Origin: Rhizobacter koreensis
GTDB taxonomy: Bacteria > Pseudomonadota > Gammaproteobacteria > Burkholderiales > Burkholderiaceae_C
Assembly: GCF_013366375.1 (NCBI RefSeq)
Contig: NZ_JABWMJ010000007.1
Location: 186,001 to 250,000 of the forward strand
DNA: 64,000 bases
Direction of reading: 5' to 3'
Part shown: piece after piece, positions 18,297 through 29,547 of the stretch
How the letters are laid out: every line of letters begins with the position of its first letter
Numbering within the stretch: the first letter of the stretch is position 1
Translations under genes and position numbers: made by a program
The notes under the pieces: model-generated
What the model saw: only the letters and a program-made list of their open reading frames with translations
The model's database searches: none
Told to the model about the DNA's origin: nothing

Positions 18297-19370
18297 TCAC
18301 TCGCGCTCGCGCCGCCCGAGCGCGTGTACGATCGCCTCGGAACGCGTGTGCACCCCGAGCTTGTCGAAGATGCTCGAGAGCTGGTTGCGCACCGTCTTCT
18401 CGGTCTTGCGCAGGCGCTCGGCGATCGCGCGGTTGCCGAGCCCGCGCGCGACGAGGTCGAGCACCGCGGCTTCGGCGGGGGTGAGAGACTCGCCTGCGAC
18501 GGCGGCGCCAGTGGCATTGGCCTCATCCTCGGCGAGGAACCGCTGCAGCTCGCCGAGAAAGACCGGCCACGCCGGCTCGCCTTCGAGCAGCACATGATTG
18601 GCGCTTTCGAGCGCGACGAAACGCGCGCCGCGGATCAGTGCGGCGAGTTGGCGCCCTTCGTCGAACGGCACGCGTGCGTCGTGCCGCGCGTGCATGACGA
18701 GCGTCGGCAGCGCGAGCGCGCGCGCCGCGTCGACCACGTCGACCGCGTGGAACGCCTCGAGTGTGCGCGCCGCCACCTCGGCGCTTGCGGTGAGCCGCTG
18801 CAGATCGGTCCACCAGCGGTGCTGCTCGGGCGTGCCGCCCGGGATGAACTGGCTCGTGAACACCTGCCGGAAGGCATCGCTGTCGCTGCCCCAGCCGACG
18901 CGGATGACGTTCACCATCGTCGCCGCCTCGAGCCGCTCGAGCTCGGTCGCGGCGCGCCGCATGGCCCCGCGCGCATACGCGCCGACGAGGATCAGCCGCG
19001 ACACCCGCTCCGGGTGGCGCAGCGCGTACGTGATCGCCACCGCACCGCCCTGCGACATGCCAATCAAGGGGAAGCGTTCGAGGCTCAGGTGATCGACCAC
19101 CAACTCGAGGTCGCGGACCCAGACGTCGAGCGAAAAGCCCGCGAACGCGCGGTCCGACAGCCCGCAACCGCGCTGGTCGTAGCGCACATAGGTATGGCTC
19201 CGCGTCAGCTCGCGCAGCCACGGCCGCCACACGGGGCTCTCGAGGTCGTGCTCGACGTGACTCAGCCAGTGCGCCGCCCGCACCAGCGGCGGCCCCGATC
19301 CGATTGACGCGATCGCGATGCGCGTGCCATCGGACGAGGTGCAAAAGCGCAGCTCCTGGCGGGTGGTCAT
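18297..19370 (-). CDS. Alpha/beta-hydrolase fused to a LuxR-type helix-turn-helix
   Basis: The protein has 357 residues. Residues about 10-275 form an alpha/beta-hydrolase with nucleophile elbow GMSQGG, an acid candidate in HARHDARVPF and a His in ANHVLLEGEP, so the triad looks intact. Residues about 293-350 form a LuxR/FixJ DNA-binding domain (LTPAEAAVLDLVARGLGNRAIAERL, then KTVRNQLSSIFDKLGV). The combination suggests a one-component regulator whose hydrolase domain senses or destroys a small ligand. Family members with this fusion are known, but ligands are mostly undefined. There is no membrane segment. Confidence 0.85.
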   Translation of the reverse strand: MTTRQELRFCTSSDGTRIAIASIGSGPPLVRAAHWLSHVEHDLESPVWRPWLRELTRSHTYVRYDQRGCGLSDRAFAGFSLDVWVRDLELVVDHLSLERFPLIGMSQGGAVAITYALRHPERVSRLILVGAYARGAMRRAATELERLEAATMVNVIRVGWGSDSDAFRQVFTSQFIPGGTPEQHRWWTDLQRLTASAEVAARTLEAFHAVDVVDAARALALPTLVMHARHDARVPFDEGRQLAALIRGARFVALESANHVLLEGEPAWPVFLGELQRFLAEDEANATGAAVAGESLTPAEAAVLDLVARGLGNRAIAERLRKTEKTVRNQLSSIFDKLGVHTRSEAIVHALGRRERE

Positions 19371-19627
19371 GCGAGTCCGCGACGGTAGCTCCAGGGTTCA
19401 GCTGCATGGCTGGCGGATCGCTACTGTGTTCGACGCAGCGGCGCGGGGCAAGCCATCTGCGAGGCTGCGGTGATCGTGCCGGCGACACTCCTCCGGGTCG
19501 ACGCGTTCATCGGAACCGGGCGCGACGAACGACGAAGAAGGCGTCGAGTGGTCACCGCTTCGCACATCGAAGAACGAGCGCGCCGGATCCGACGACGCGA
19601 TGGCATGAGCTGCCGCGTCGTCGGGTC

Positions 19628-19792
19628 TCACCCCCACTTGGCAAAGCGGCGGCGATCCTTTCGCGCCTTACGCTCGCGCCACCACGGGATGCCGAGCGCC
19701 ACCGCGACCACCAGACCGATGGCGGCGAATACGGCTACAGCGTGTTCCGAGATGAACGTCAGAAGAGTCAGCAGCATGGGCGGTAGTGTCAT
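19628..19792 (-). CDS. Small single-pass membrane protein (hypothetical)
   Basis: This short frame encodes 54 residues: a hydrophobic helix (about 5-36, ISEHAVAVFAAIGLVVAVAL) followed by a strongly basic tail (RERKARKDRRRFAKWG), the topology of a small inner-membrane protein. There is only a weak GGTGGTGG site before the ATG at 19792; an alternative ATG is at 19777. I know of no homologue. Confidence 0.4.
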   Translation of the reverse strand: MTLPPMLLTLLTFISEHAVAVFAAIGLVVAVALGIPWWRERKARKDRRRFAKWG

Positions 19793-20035
19793 CCACCACC
19801 ACCGGCCATCGACAGCCGCCTGTCGCTCGATTCCGCCGCAACGCCGCGGCGGCTCGCCGCATGGACGGCGAACGCGCGAAAGCTCCGCATGCCCAGGAGC
19901 GGCAAGCCGGGCCAAGTCGTTGTTCCCGACCACCCAAGTAAGCGCCCCATGGTGCCGCCGGCATCTGCGCACTCTCTTCGCAAGCGACGCGGTGGGACTC
20001 TGGTCGAGCCAATCGGTCCGTTGCAGACCGATCGC

Positions 20036-20126
20036 TGGTGGAGAGGGTGGGATTCGAACCCACGTCACGGCATAACCGTGAACCGGATTTCGAGTCCGGC
20101 GCATTCGACCACTCTGCCACCTCTCC
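20036..20126 (-). tRNA. tRNA-Ser (anticodon CGA)
   Basis: The reverse strand folds as a class II tRNA: 7-bp acceptor GGAGAGG/CCTCTCC, D-stem GCA/TGC, anticodon stem CCGGA/TCCGG around loop CTCGAAA (anticodon CGA, reading UCG), a long variable arm with ACGG/CCGT, and a T-arm GTGGG-TTCGAAT-CCCAC. The CCA end is encoded (20036-20038). The discriminator base appears to be A, whereas E. coli tRNA-Ser has G. It lies 162 bp downstream of serS on the same strand. Confidence 0.95.
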
Positions 20127-20288
20127 CGTTCGGTGCTCGGCGGGTCCGTGCCGAAGCCGGCATTCTAGCGGGCTCTTGGGGCCACTTCGCCGCGAGGTGC
20201 GATCGGTGCCTCGATCGGCGGGCGCTGCGTGCGCTCCCGCACACGTCGCCGCGGGGCCGCCCCGCAAACGGCCGCACTTGGGCGGCGG

Positions 20289-22776
<2,488 letters not shown>

Positions 22777-24241
22777 CCGGGCGCGAAGCTGCAACCGGCG
22801 CCGAAGGGCGCCTCGAACGGGGTGCACGCCGCGGCGACGCTCGCCGGCGTCGGCTTGACGCCCTGCTCGACCCAGCGCAGCAGCTCCGCCAGCAACGCCG
22901 GATAGGTCGGATCGCTGATGTAGCTGTGCGTGCCGCGGGTCGTGAACGTCTGCACCAGGCGCGGGCCACTGCCGCCGGCTTCCATCACGCTTCGGAAGTA
23001 CGCGTCGAGCTCGACGAACGCGGTCGGGTCGTCGATCCATTTCACGCTGAGAACCGGTACCGGAATGTGGCCGGTCGGATCGGTGTCGGCCGCGAAGCGC
23101 TGGTACGCGACCGGGTCGGCGCGGTAGCGCTGCACGCCGGCGTTCAGCGCCGCATCGTCGGCCGAGCCGGTGTATCGAGCGCCGACGTTGCCGAACGGAC
23201 TCGCGCCGCCGGTGCGCTGGCTCGTCACGTCGCGAAAGTGGAACGTGCCCCAGCTCAGGTGCGACTGGATCGAACCGGCGGGGATCCGGATCACGCGCTC
23301 GACGGCCTCGACCTTCGCCTGCTGCTCGGGCGTGCGCTGCGCCGCCGGCTTGTCGAGCGCCAGGCACTCGTTGACGCGGGCGGCGAGCTGCGGCGGCGTC
23401 ATGCCGGCGCCCGCAGGCAGCCCGAAGTTGAGCGGGTAGCCCGGCTCGTCGGGGCGCGGATGGTTGTTGCAGAGGTATTGGTAGACCACGCGCAGGTCGG
23501 TCCGGAAGTCGTACGAGCGGGTGCCGCCGGCCAGCACCCCGCTGGTCAGCAGCACCGCGTCGTACGGCTGCTCGCCGACGGTGCTTTCGGTGAACATCTC
23601 GGCGGCCTTCACCGCGACCCCGGCGCCCCATGACTGGCCGTGCAGGATGGTGCGCGCCGGCGTCGCCACATGGCGGAGGAAGATGCCGCGCAGGCGCTCG
23701 GTATCCTCGGCGGCGGCCCGTACCGCGACGCCGCCCTGGCGGAACGTCGAGCCGGCCCAGGCGTAGCCCGCCCGCACCGTGATCGCCCAGCGCGTCAGAT
23801 CCTCGGCGGCTCGCGCGGCGCTCGGCGGCCCGAGCTCCGGACCGCCGTGCGCATGCAGCACCAGGCGGCCGTTCCAGCTCGCCGGCACGGCGATCAGGTA
23901 GTACGCGCCGAGCGAGTCGACACCCGCGAGGCAGCGCGTCGTCCCCGGTACCGCCGGCGGGCAGGCGACCGCGCCAGGCGCCGCTTCGGCCGAGGTGGCG
24001 GGTCCGCGCAGTCCGCCGAAGGGGCCCGAGCCGGCACAGCCGGCGAGCGCGACGAGCGCCAGCGCCCGGGCCGCGTGAAGACGAACGTGCATGGCCAAGG
24101 AGCTCTCCGCGAGTGGATCGAGCGTCGATTCTTGGCAGCCGCGGCCGCGATTGCAACGCGATTCGCGGACTCCCGCGATCGCAGCGCCGCGCGGCGCGTG
24201 CGCAGCATCGAGGGGGGCGTGGACCGAAGCCCTTGGGGAGC

Positions 24242-25045
24242 CTAGAAGCGCAGGTCCTCGATCACCACGCGCTCGAAGCGCCCGCGGTCGCCCGAATAGT
24301 CCCAGCGCTCGACCTCGCAGCGCCGTGGCGACTCCGACGGCGAGTGCCGGACCAGGTTCACCGAGTTGCAGGTGTTGTGCCTGAGGCGCGACGACACCGC
24401 GGTGCCGGCCTGCACCACGTACGCCGGCGAGCCGTCGGTCAGCGCGCGCTCGTGCAGCCGCACGATGAACGGCAGGTGGATGTGCCCGCCGAGGATGAGG
24501 TCGACGCCCGACATCGCCCAGCGGCGCAGCGCGCGCTGGTTGCCGTGCAGCACGTCGGGCTCGTCCTCCTCGCGTGTCACCGCGATCGGCTGATGCGTCA
24601 CCACGATGCGCAGCTGCGCCCGCGTCGCCTGCTCGAGACGTCGCGCCACGCGGTCGACCTGCTCGCGCGACACCTCGCCATCCTTGTGACGCCAGGGCCG
24701 AGTGGTGTTGAGCGCGATGACCAGAAGCTCGTCCGATTCGTAGACCGGCTCGAGCTCGCCGCCGAACGCGCGCCGGTACTCGGCGTAGGGCGCGACCAGG
24801 CGCTTGCCCAGATTGAACAGCGGCAGGTCGTGGTTGCCCGGGATCGCGAGCATCGCCGGCACCTTCAGGCGGTCGACGAAGCGGCGCGCGGCGTCGAACT
24901 GCTCGCGCGTCGCGCGCTGGGTGATGTCGCCCGAGAGGATCAGCACGTCGGGGCGCTCGCGATGCGTCAGCTCGACCAGCGCCTCGACGACGTGTTCCTT
25001 CTCGGTGCCGAAGTGGGGATCGGAGATTTGCAGCAGGAGCGTCAT
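24242..25045 (-). CDS. Metallophosphoesterase (calcineurin-like)
   Basis: This 267-residue protein shows the full calcineurin-like metal motif set: ISDPHFG (D-x-H), LSGDIT (GD), IPGNHD (GNHD), VVTHQP (H) and GGHIHLP (GHxH), so a dinuclear metal site is expected. Similarity is highest to Icc/CpdA-type phosphodiesterases, but activity on cAMP cannot be assumed. A CAGGAG site precedes the ATG at 25045. It is transcribed alone. Confidence 0.88.
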   Translation of the reverse strand: MTLLLQISDPHFGTEKEHVVEALVELTHRERPDVLILSGDITQRATREQFDAARRFVDRLKVPAMLAIPGNHDLPLFNLGKRLVAPYAEYRRAFGGELEPVYESDELLVIALNTTRPWRHKDGEVSREQVDRVARRLEQATRAQLRIVVTHQPIAVTREEDEPDVLHGNQRALRRWAMSGVDLILGGHIHLPFIVRLHERALTDGSPAYVVQAGTAVSSRLRHNTCNSVNLVRHSPSESPRRCEVERWDYSGDRGRFERVVIEDLRF

Positions 25046-25180
25046 GCGAGGGCTGGAAGCGACGGCCAAGGATAAGGACCAATCGCGACGGCAGCGATCA
25101 TGCCTGCCCGCGCGCAGGGCGCGGTGGCGTCGGGAACGCCCACGCGACGAAGGGACACCCGGCGCGAACACCCGCTCTCG

Positions 25181-25186
25181 TAGAAT
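25181..25186 (+). promoter_or_regulatory. Candidate -10 element close to a start codon
   Basis: TAGAAT lies 10 bp before the ATG of the small secreted protein at 25196. If it is a real -10 box, the transcript would have a leader of only a few bases. No Shine-Dalgarno sequence is visible between the two and no convincing -35 was found. Confidence 0.35.
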
Positions 25187-25195
25187 CCGGCGCTC

Positions 25196-25549
25196 ATGGC
25201 AACCCGCCTCACCGCCTTCCTGCTGATGCTGGTGCTCGTCTGCGCCGGCGTCTTCGGCGGGCCGTTCGCGAACGCGGCACCCGCCGTCGAGCAGGCTGCC
25301 CAGGTGACGGAGGTCGCGCTGGCCAGCCCCGCCAGCGAGGACGGCGGCGATTCCAGCCCGGGCGACCCTGCGGGCCAGAGCCCTGCCGAGACGGTCCACG
25401 ACCTGCCGGCGCTCATCATGGCGGGCGCTCCGACGCCGGACAGCGGCCTCACGATGGCCGCGCCGCGCGCCTTCGCCGAGCGCGCCCCGCTGGCACCCTA
25501 CCTGGACGGACCGCAGCGTCCGCCCCGCGCGACGACCCTCGTCGCCTGA
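25196..25549 (+). CDS. Small secreted hypothetical protein
   Basis: This 117-residue protein has a clear Sec signal peptide (FLLMLVLVCAGVFGGPFANA, cleavage near residue 27) and a mature region rich in Ala, Pro, Asp and Ser without Cys. I do not recognise a family. It precedes terC by 93 bp on the same strand, and the two may be co-transcribed with the Bax-inhibitor gene. Confidence 0.6.
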   Translation: MATRLTAFLLMLVLVCAGVFGGPFANAAPAVEQAAQVTEVALASPASEDGGDSSPGDPAGQSPAETVHDLPALIMAGAPTPDSGLTMAAPRAFAERAPLAPYLDGPQRPPRATTLVA

Positions 25550-25642
25550 GTCCGGCCGCGACGCGTTCGCGGCCGCTTCGCCCCCAGGCGTGTTCCCCGT
25601 GTGCCGTGCGGCACGCGCGCCACGCCATGCCAGCCCGCCGCC

Positions 25643-26422
25643 ATGGACATCCTGCTCGACCCGAACGTGTGGATCGCGTTCGCCATGTTGACCGGCCTCG
25701 AGATCGTTCTCGGGGTGGACAACATCATCTTCATCTCGATCCTCGTCGGGCGCCTGCCGCCGGAGGTGCGCGACAAGGCGCGCCGCCTCGGCATCGGCTT
25801 CGCGATGGTCTCGCGGCTCCTGCTGCTGCTCACGCTGAGCTGGATCATGGGCCTCACGGCCGACCTGTTCCACGTTCTCGGCCAGGGCATCAGCGGGCGC
25901 GACCTGGTGCTGCTGTTCGGGGGCCTCTTCCTGCTCTACAAGGCCTCGCACGAGATCTTCGTCGAGGTCGAGGCGCCCGAGCAGGAAGGTCCGGCCCCCA
26001 GCGACCCGGTTGCGCTCAAGGCGGCCGGCCGGCGCGCCTTCTGGGCCGTGATCGGGCAGATCGCCATCATCGACATCGTGTTCTCGCTCGACTCGGTGAT
26101 CACCGCGGTCGGCATGGTCGACCAGATCGGCGTGATGGTCGCGGCGGTCATCGCGTCGGTCGGCGTGATGCTGATCGCCGCCAAGCCGATCGGCGAGTTC
26201 GTCGACCGCCATCCGTCGGTGAAGGTGCTGGCGCTCGCCTTTCTCGTGATGGTGGGCATGGCGCTCACGGCCGAAGCTTTCGACGTCGGCATTCCCAAGG
26301 GCTACATCTACGCCGCGATGGCGTTCTCGCTGGCCGTCGAGTCGCTCAACATCCGCGCCCGCGCCAAGCGGCGGGCCGCCGCGCCGCCGGCCACCCCGAC
26401 CGGGCCGGTGGCCGAGGCCTGA
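25643..26422 (+). CDS. TerC family integral membrane protein
   Basis: This 259-residue inner-membrane protein has about seven helices and the TerC signatures GLEIVLGVDNIIFISIL and, in the second repeat, IAIIDIVFSLDSVITAVGM, where conserved acidic residues lie within helices. The family is linked to tellurite resistance and, more recently, to Mn2+ export/metal homeostasis. The start MDILLDPNVW follows the family pattern; the 14-codon upstream extension is not conserved in character. The Bax-inhibitor-like gene follows 51 bp later. Confidence 0.9.
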   Translation: MDILLDPNVWIAFAMLTGLEIVLGVDNIIFISILVGRLPPEVRDKARRLGIGFAMVSRLLLLLTLSWIMGLTADLFHVLGQGISGRDLVLLFGGLFLLYKASHEIFVEVEAPEQEGPAPSDPVALKAAGRRAFWAVIGQIAIIDIVFSLDSVITAVGMVDQIGVMVAAVIASVGVMLIAAKPIGEFVDRHPSVKVLALAFLVMVGMALTAEAFDVGIPKGYIYAAMAFSLAVESLNIRARAKRRAAAPPATPTGPVAEA

Positions 26423-26473
26423 CCCGTTCCTGCATTCCCTGTTCGTCCACTTCCGCAACTTCGAGGAAACACC

Positions 26474-27169
26474 ATGACCCCCAGCTACGAGTCCTACCCG
26501 AGTTCGGCCGCCGGCACTGCCGTCGTCGCCGAGCGCAACCGCGTCCTGCGCAACACCTACTGGCTGCTCGCCCTCTCCATGGTGCCCACCGTCCTGGGCG
26601 CGTGGCTCGGCGTGACCACCGGCATCGCACGCGCGATGTCGCCCGGCATCGGCCTCGTGGTCTTCCTGGTCGGCGCGTTTGGCTTCATGTTCGCGATCGA
26701 GAAGACCAAGAACTCGGCGGCTGGCGTGCCGGTGCTGCTCGCGTTTACGTTCTTCATGGGCGTGATGCTGTCGCGCCTCGTCGGCACGGTGCTCGGCCTC
26801 GCCAACGGCGCCGGGCTCATCATGACCGCGTTCGCCGGCACCGGCGTCATCTTCCTCGGCATGGCGACGCTGTCCTCGGTGATCAAGCGCGACCTCAGCT
26901 CGATGGGCAAGTTCCTGTTCATCGGCGCGATCATGCTGCTCGTGGCCGGCATCGCGAACGTGTTCCTGCAGTCGAGCGCGCTGATGATCACCCTCGCGGT
27001 GCTCGCGATCGGCATCTTCTCGGCGTTCATCCTGTACGACCTGAAGCGCGTGCAGGACGGCCTCGAGACCAACTACATCAGCGCGACGCTCGGCGTCTAC
27101 CTCAGCCTCTACAACGTGTTCCAGTCGCTGCTCGCGCTGCTCGGCATCTTCGGCGGCCGCGACGAGTAA
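26474..27169 (+). CDS. Bax inhibitor-1/YccA family membrane protein
   Basis: This 231-residue protein has seven predicted membrane helices. It contains the BI-1 features FAGTGVIFLGMATLSSVIKRDLSSMGKFLF and the C-terminal YDLKRVQDGLETNYISATLGVYLSLYNVFQSLL with conserved acidic residues of the family's cation/proton-leak site. It is the YccA/YbhL type. A GAGGAAAC site precedes the ATG. A strong hairpin at 27207-27240 ends the unit. Confidence 0.92.
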   Translation: MTPSYESYPSSAAGTAVVAERNRVLRNTYWLLALSMVPTVLGAWLGVTTGIARAMSPGIGLVVFLVGAFGFMFAIEKTKNSAAGVPVLLAFTFFMGVMLSRLVGTVLGLANGAGLIMTAFAGTGVIFLGMATLSSVIKRDLSSMGKFLFIGAIMLLVAGIANVFLQSSALMITLAVLAIGIFSAFILYDLKRVQDGLETNYISATLGVYLSLYNVFQSLLALLGIFGGRDE

Positions 27170-27206
27170 AGCCGGGTTCCGGCCGCTGCGGCGGCCGATG
27201 CCTGCC

Positions 27207-27240
27207 GGCCCGGTGCGCTCCTCGCGGAGTGCACCGGGCC
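27207..27240 (+). terminator. Intrinsic terminator-like hairpin after the Bax-inhibitor gene
   Basis: A 15-bp stem (GGCCCGGTGC, a G-T wobble, then CTCC pairing with GGAG) closes a TCGC tetraloop and is followed by GTTTC. It lies 38 bp after the stop and in front of a convergent gene. The T-run is short, as is common in very GC-rich genomes. Confidence 0.7.
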
Positions 27241-27277
27241 GTTTCGCTTCCGGCGCGAGCAAGCCGTGTGGCGGCGC

Positions 27278-28318
27278 TCAGTTCAGCTTCGCGCCCGACT
27301 CGCGCACCGCGACACGCCAGTGCTCGATCTCGCGCCGGATCACCTGCGCGAACTCCTGCGGCGGCGCCGCGATCACGTCCATCGACTGCCGTTCGAGCTG
27401 CTCGCGCACCTCGGGGTCGCCGAGGATCTTCACGATGTCGGCGTGCAGTGCGCGCAGCAGCGCAGGCGGCAGACCGGCCGGCGCGACGATGCCGAAGATG
27501 CCCTCGTAGCCGAGCCCCGGGTAGTGCTCGGCGAGCGTCGGCACCGCCGGGAACTGGCGGTTGCGACGCGGGTCGGTCACGGCGAGCAATCGGAGCGTGC
27601 CGTTGCGAAGGTGCGGCAGCGCCGACTCGAGCACCACGAATGCCGCCTGCACGCGTCCCGGCAGCAGCTCGCGGTAGGCCCCGCTGCTACCCGAGAACGG
27701 CACATGGACCATGTCGATGCCGGCGCGGCGGGCGAGCAGCTCGCCGGTGACGTGACCGCCGGTGCCGATGCCCAGCGACGCCCAGCTGACGGCGCCCGGC
27801 TTCGCCTTCGCGTACGCGACGAACCCCGGCAGGTCGTCGACGCCGAGCGAGGCGTGCACGACGAGCGCGACGGTCACGCTGCCGATCAGCGTGACCGGCG
27901 TCAGCTGGCTCAGCGTGTCGTACGGCAGGTCGCTGCGCAGGCTCGGGTTGATCGTCAGCGAGTTGATCGCGAGGCCGAGCGTATGGCCGTCGGGCGGCGC
28001 CTGCACCACCGTCTGCGTCGCGATGATGCTGCCCCCGCCCGGCTTGTTCTCGATGTTGACGGCCTGACCCCAGAGCTCGGCGAGCTTGCCGGCGAGCGGC
28101 CGCAGGATCGCGTCGGTCGAGCCGCCGGCCTGCTGCGGCGAGACGATGCGCACCGAGCGGGTCGGGTGGAACGCCGCGCCCGCCGGCTGCGCCAGGGTTG
28201 GCAAGGCGACCGGCAACAGGCTGCACACAGCCGCCCGGACGAGCCAGTCGCGGCGGGTCGACGCGCGGTCGAGGTCGTGCACGGGCGTCGGTTCGGTTGC
28301 CGGAGAGTCGGCGTGCAT
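27278..28318 (-). CDS. TctC/Bug family periplasmic binding protein
   Basis: This 346-residue protein has an N-terminal export signal containing a twin-Arg (STRRDWLVRA) and cleavage after LPTLAQ. The mature part has the Bug signatures VRIVSPQQAGGSTDAILRPLA, ENKPGGGSIIATQ and HVPFSGSSGAYRELLPGRVQ. These proteins bind carboxylates and are very abundant in Burkholderiales. It is the last gene of the TPP-riboswitch operon (overlaps the thiE stop), so its ligand may be a thiamin-related acid; that is inference. No tctA/tctB is nearby. Confidence 0.88.
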   Translation of the reverse strand: MHADSPATEPTPVHDLDRASTRRDWLVRAAVCSLLPVALPTLAQPAGAAFHPTRSVRIVSPQQAGGSTDAILRPLAGKLAELWGQAVNIENKPGGGSIIATQTVVQAPPDGHTLGLAINSLTINPSLRSDLPYDTLSQLTPVTLIGSVTVALVVHASLGVDDLPGFVAYAKAKPGAVSWASLGIGTGGHVTGELLARRAGIDMVHVPFSGSSGAYRELLPGRVQAAFVVLESALPHLRNGTLRLLAVTDPRRNRQFPAVPTLAEHYPGLGYEGIFGIVAPAGLPPALLRALHADIVKILGDPEVREQLERQSMDVIAAPPQEFAQVIRREIEHWRVAVRESGAKLN

Positions 28319-29547
28319 CAGGCGGACGCGCCGAGGTCCGCCGGCGCGCGTCGTGCCGCCACCGAGGCACCGGCCGCGGGGTCGTGGTCGGCGGGCAGGC
28401 TCGGGTGCAGCGTGCGCAGCGGCGGCGGCTCGCTGCGCGCGCGCTCGCGCCCCGCTTCGAGCGCGCGCTGCAGCGTGGGCGCGGTCCGGCGCGGATCGTC
28501 GCCGAGGCCGCGAACGATGCACACGCCGGCGGCGCCGCACGCCGCCGCCTCGGCGACCTGCGCGGGCTCGAGGATGCCGCCGATCGCGACCACCGGAACG
28601 CCGGCCATGCGGCACCACCAGGCGAGGTTGTCCATGCCTTGCGGACGCCACGGCATCTCCTTGGTCAGCGTCGGCCAGACCGGGCCGCAGGCGACGTAGC
28701 CCGGGCCGAGCGCGAGCGCGCGACACAGCTCCCACAGGCTGTGCGAGCTGACGCCGAGCGCCATGCCCGTCGCGCGAAGGGCCTGTCGTCCGTCGCGGCC
28801 GAGCCCGAGCAGGTCCTCCTGGCCGAGGTGGACGCCGCCGGCGCCGAGTTCGGCGGCGAGCTGCCAGTGGTCGTTGACGAACAGCTCGGCCGACGCGGCG
28901 CGGGCGGCCGCGACGCTCGCCGCGATCTCCGAGCGCAGCGCCGCAAGCCATGCGGTGCCTGGCTCGGGCGGCGTCTTGATGCGCAACTGGACGGTGCGTA
29001 CGCCGGCGTCGAGCACCTGGCGCACGCGCGCGGCGCTGTCGACGATGGCGTAGAGGCCGAGCGATGCCTGCGAACCGGGAGCCGCAGGCGGCGGCTCCAC
29101 CGGCTCGTCGCCCCACGAGAGCAGCGGCAGCGCGCGTGCATCGCCGCCGTCGAGCGCACCCTGGATCTGCAAGGTCGCGGCGATCACGGCATCGGCGTCG
29201 ACGAAGCCGGCGGCAAGCGCGTCGAGCAGAGGCTCGGCGCAGCGCGCTGCGGACGTGCCGCCGCCGCCGAGGTCGCGGCGCAGCCAGCCGCAGGCGTGAC
29301 GGGTGTCGATCCAGTCGGGCGCGCCGGCGTCGCCGAGCACCCAGACCGCGCGGGCGCCGGCGTCGCGCAAGGCACCGGCGAGCGCCGGTGCTGCCGGCAC
29401 TGCATCGGCCGCGCGGCCGAGCGCCGCCAGCGCCGCGCGAGGCGACGCCGTCGTGACCGCGGCTGCAGCGCGCGCATGCACCTGCAACGCCGCGTCGCCG
29501 CGCCGCTCGATCACGCACACCGCACCATCGAACGTGCGCGCGCTCAT
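28318..29547 (-). CDS. thiE: Thiamine-phosphate synthase with degenerate ThiD-like N-terminus
   Basis: The protein has 409 residues; ThiE is usually about 210. The ThiE barrel occupies about 160-355: TVQLRIKT, NDHWQLAAELGAGGVHLGQEDL, GVSSHS, ACGPVWPT-TKEMPWRPQG and VVAIGGI. It joins HMP-PP to thiazole phosphate. Residues about 1-125 resemble the C-terminal third of ThiD, notably WIDTRHACG (compare IDTRHTHGTGC) and a following Ala-rich helix, but the catalytic GTGC is lost, so it is probably a relic of a ThiD-ThiE fusion. The gene overlaps the genes on both sides by 1-4 bp. Confidence 0.92.
   Translation of the reverse strand: MSARTFDGAVCVIERRGDAALQVHARAAAAVTTASPRAALAALGRAADAVPAAPALAGALRDAGARAVWVLGDAGAPDWIDTRHACGWLRRDLGGGGTSAARCAEPLLDALAAGFVDADAVIAATLQIQGALDGGDARALPLLSWGDEPVEPPPAAPGSQASLGLYAIVDSAARVRQVLDAGVRTVQLRIKTPPEPGTAWLAALRSEIAASVAAARAASAELFVNDHWQLAAELGAGGVHLGQEDLLGLGRDGRQALRATGMALGVSSHSLWELCRALALGPGYVACGPVWPTLTKEMPWRPQGMDNLAWWCRMAGVPVVAIGGILEPAQVAEAAACGAAGVCIVRGLGDDPRRTAPTLQRALEAGRERARSEPPPLRTLHPSLPADHDPAAGASVAARRAPADLGASA

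Noticed and set aside
19371-20035. Genomic island inserted at tRNA-Ser
   Set aside because: There is no integrase, no repeat of the tRNA 3' end and no cargo genes; only one small doubtful frame was seen.
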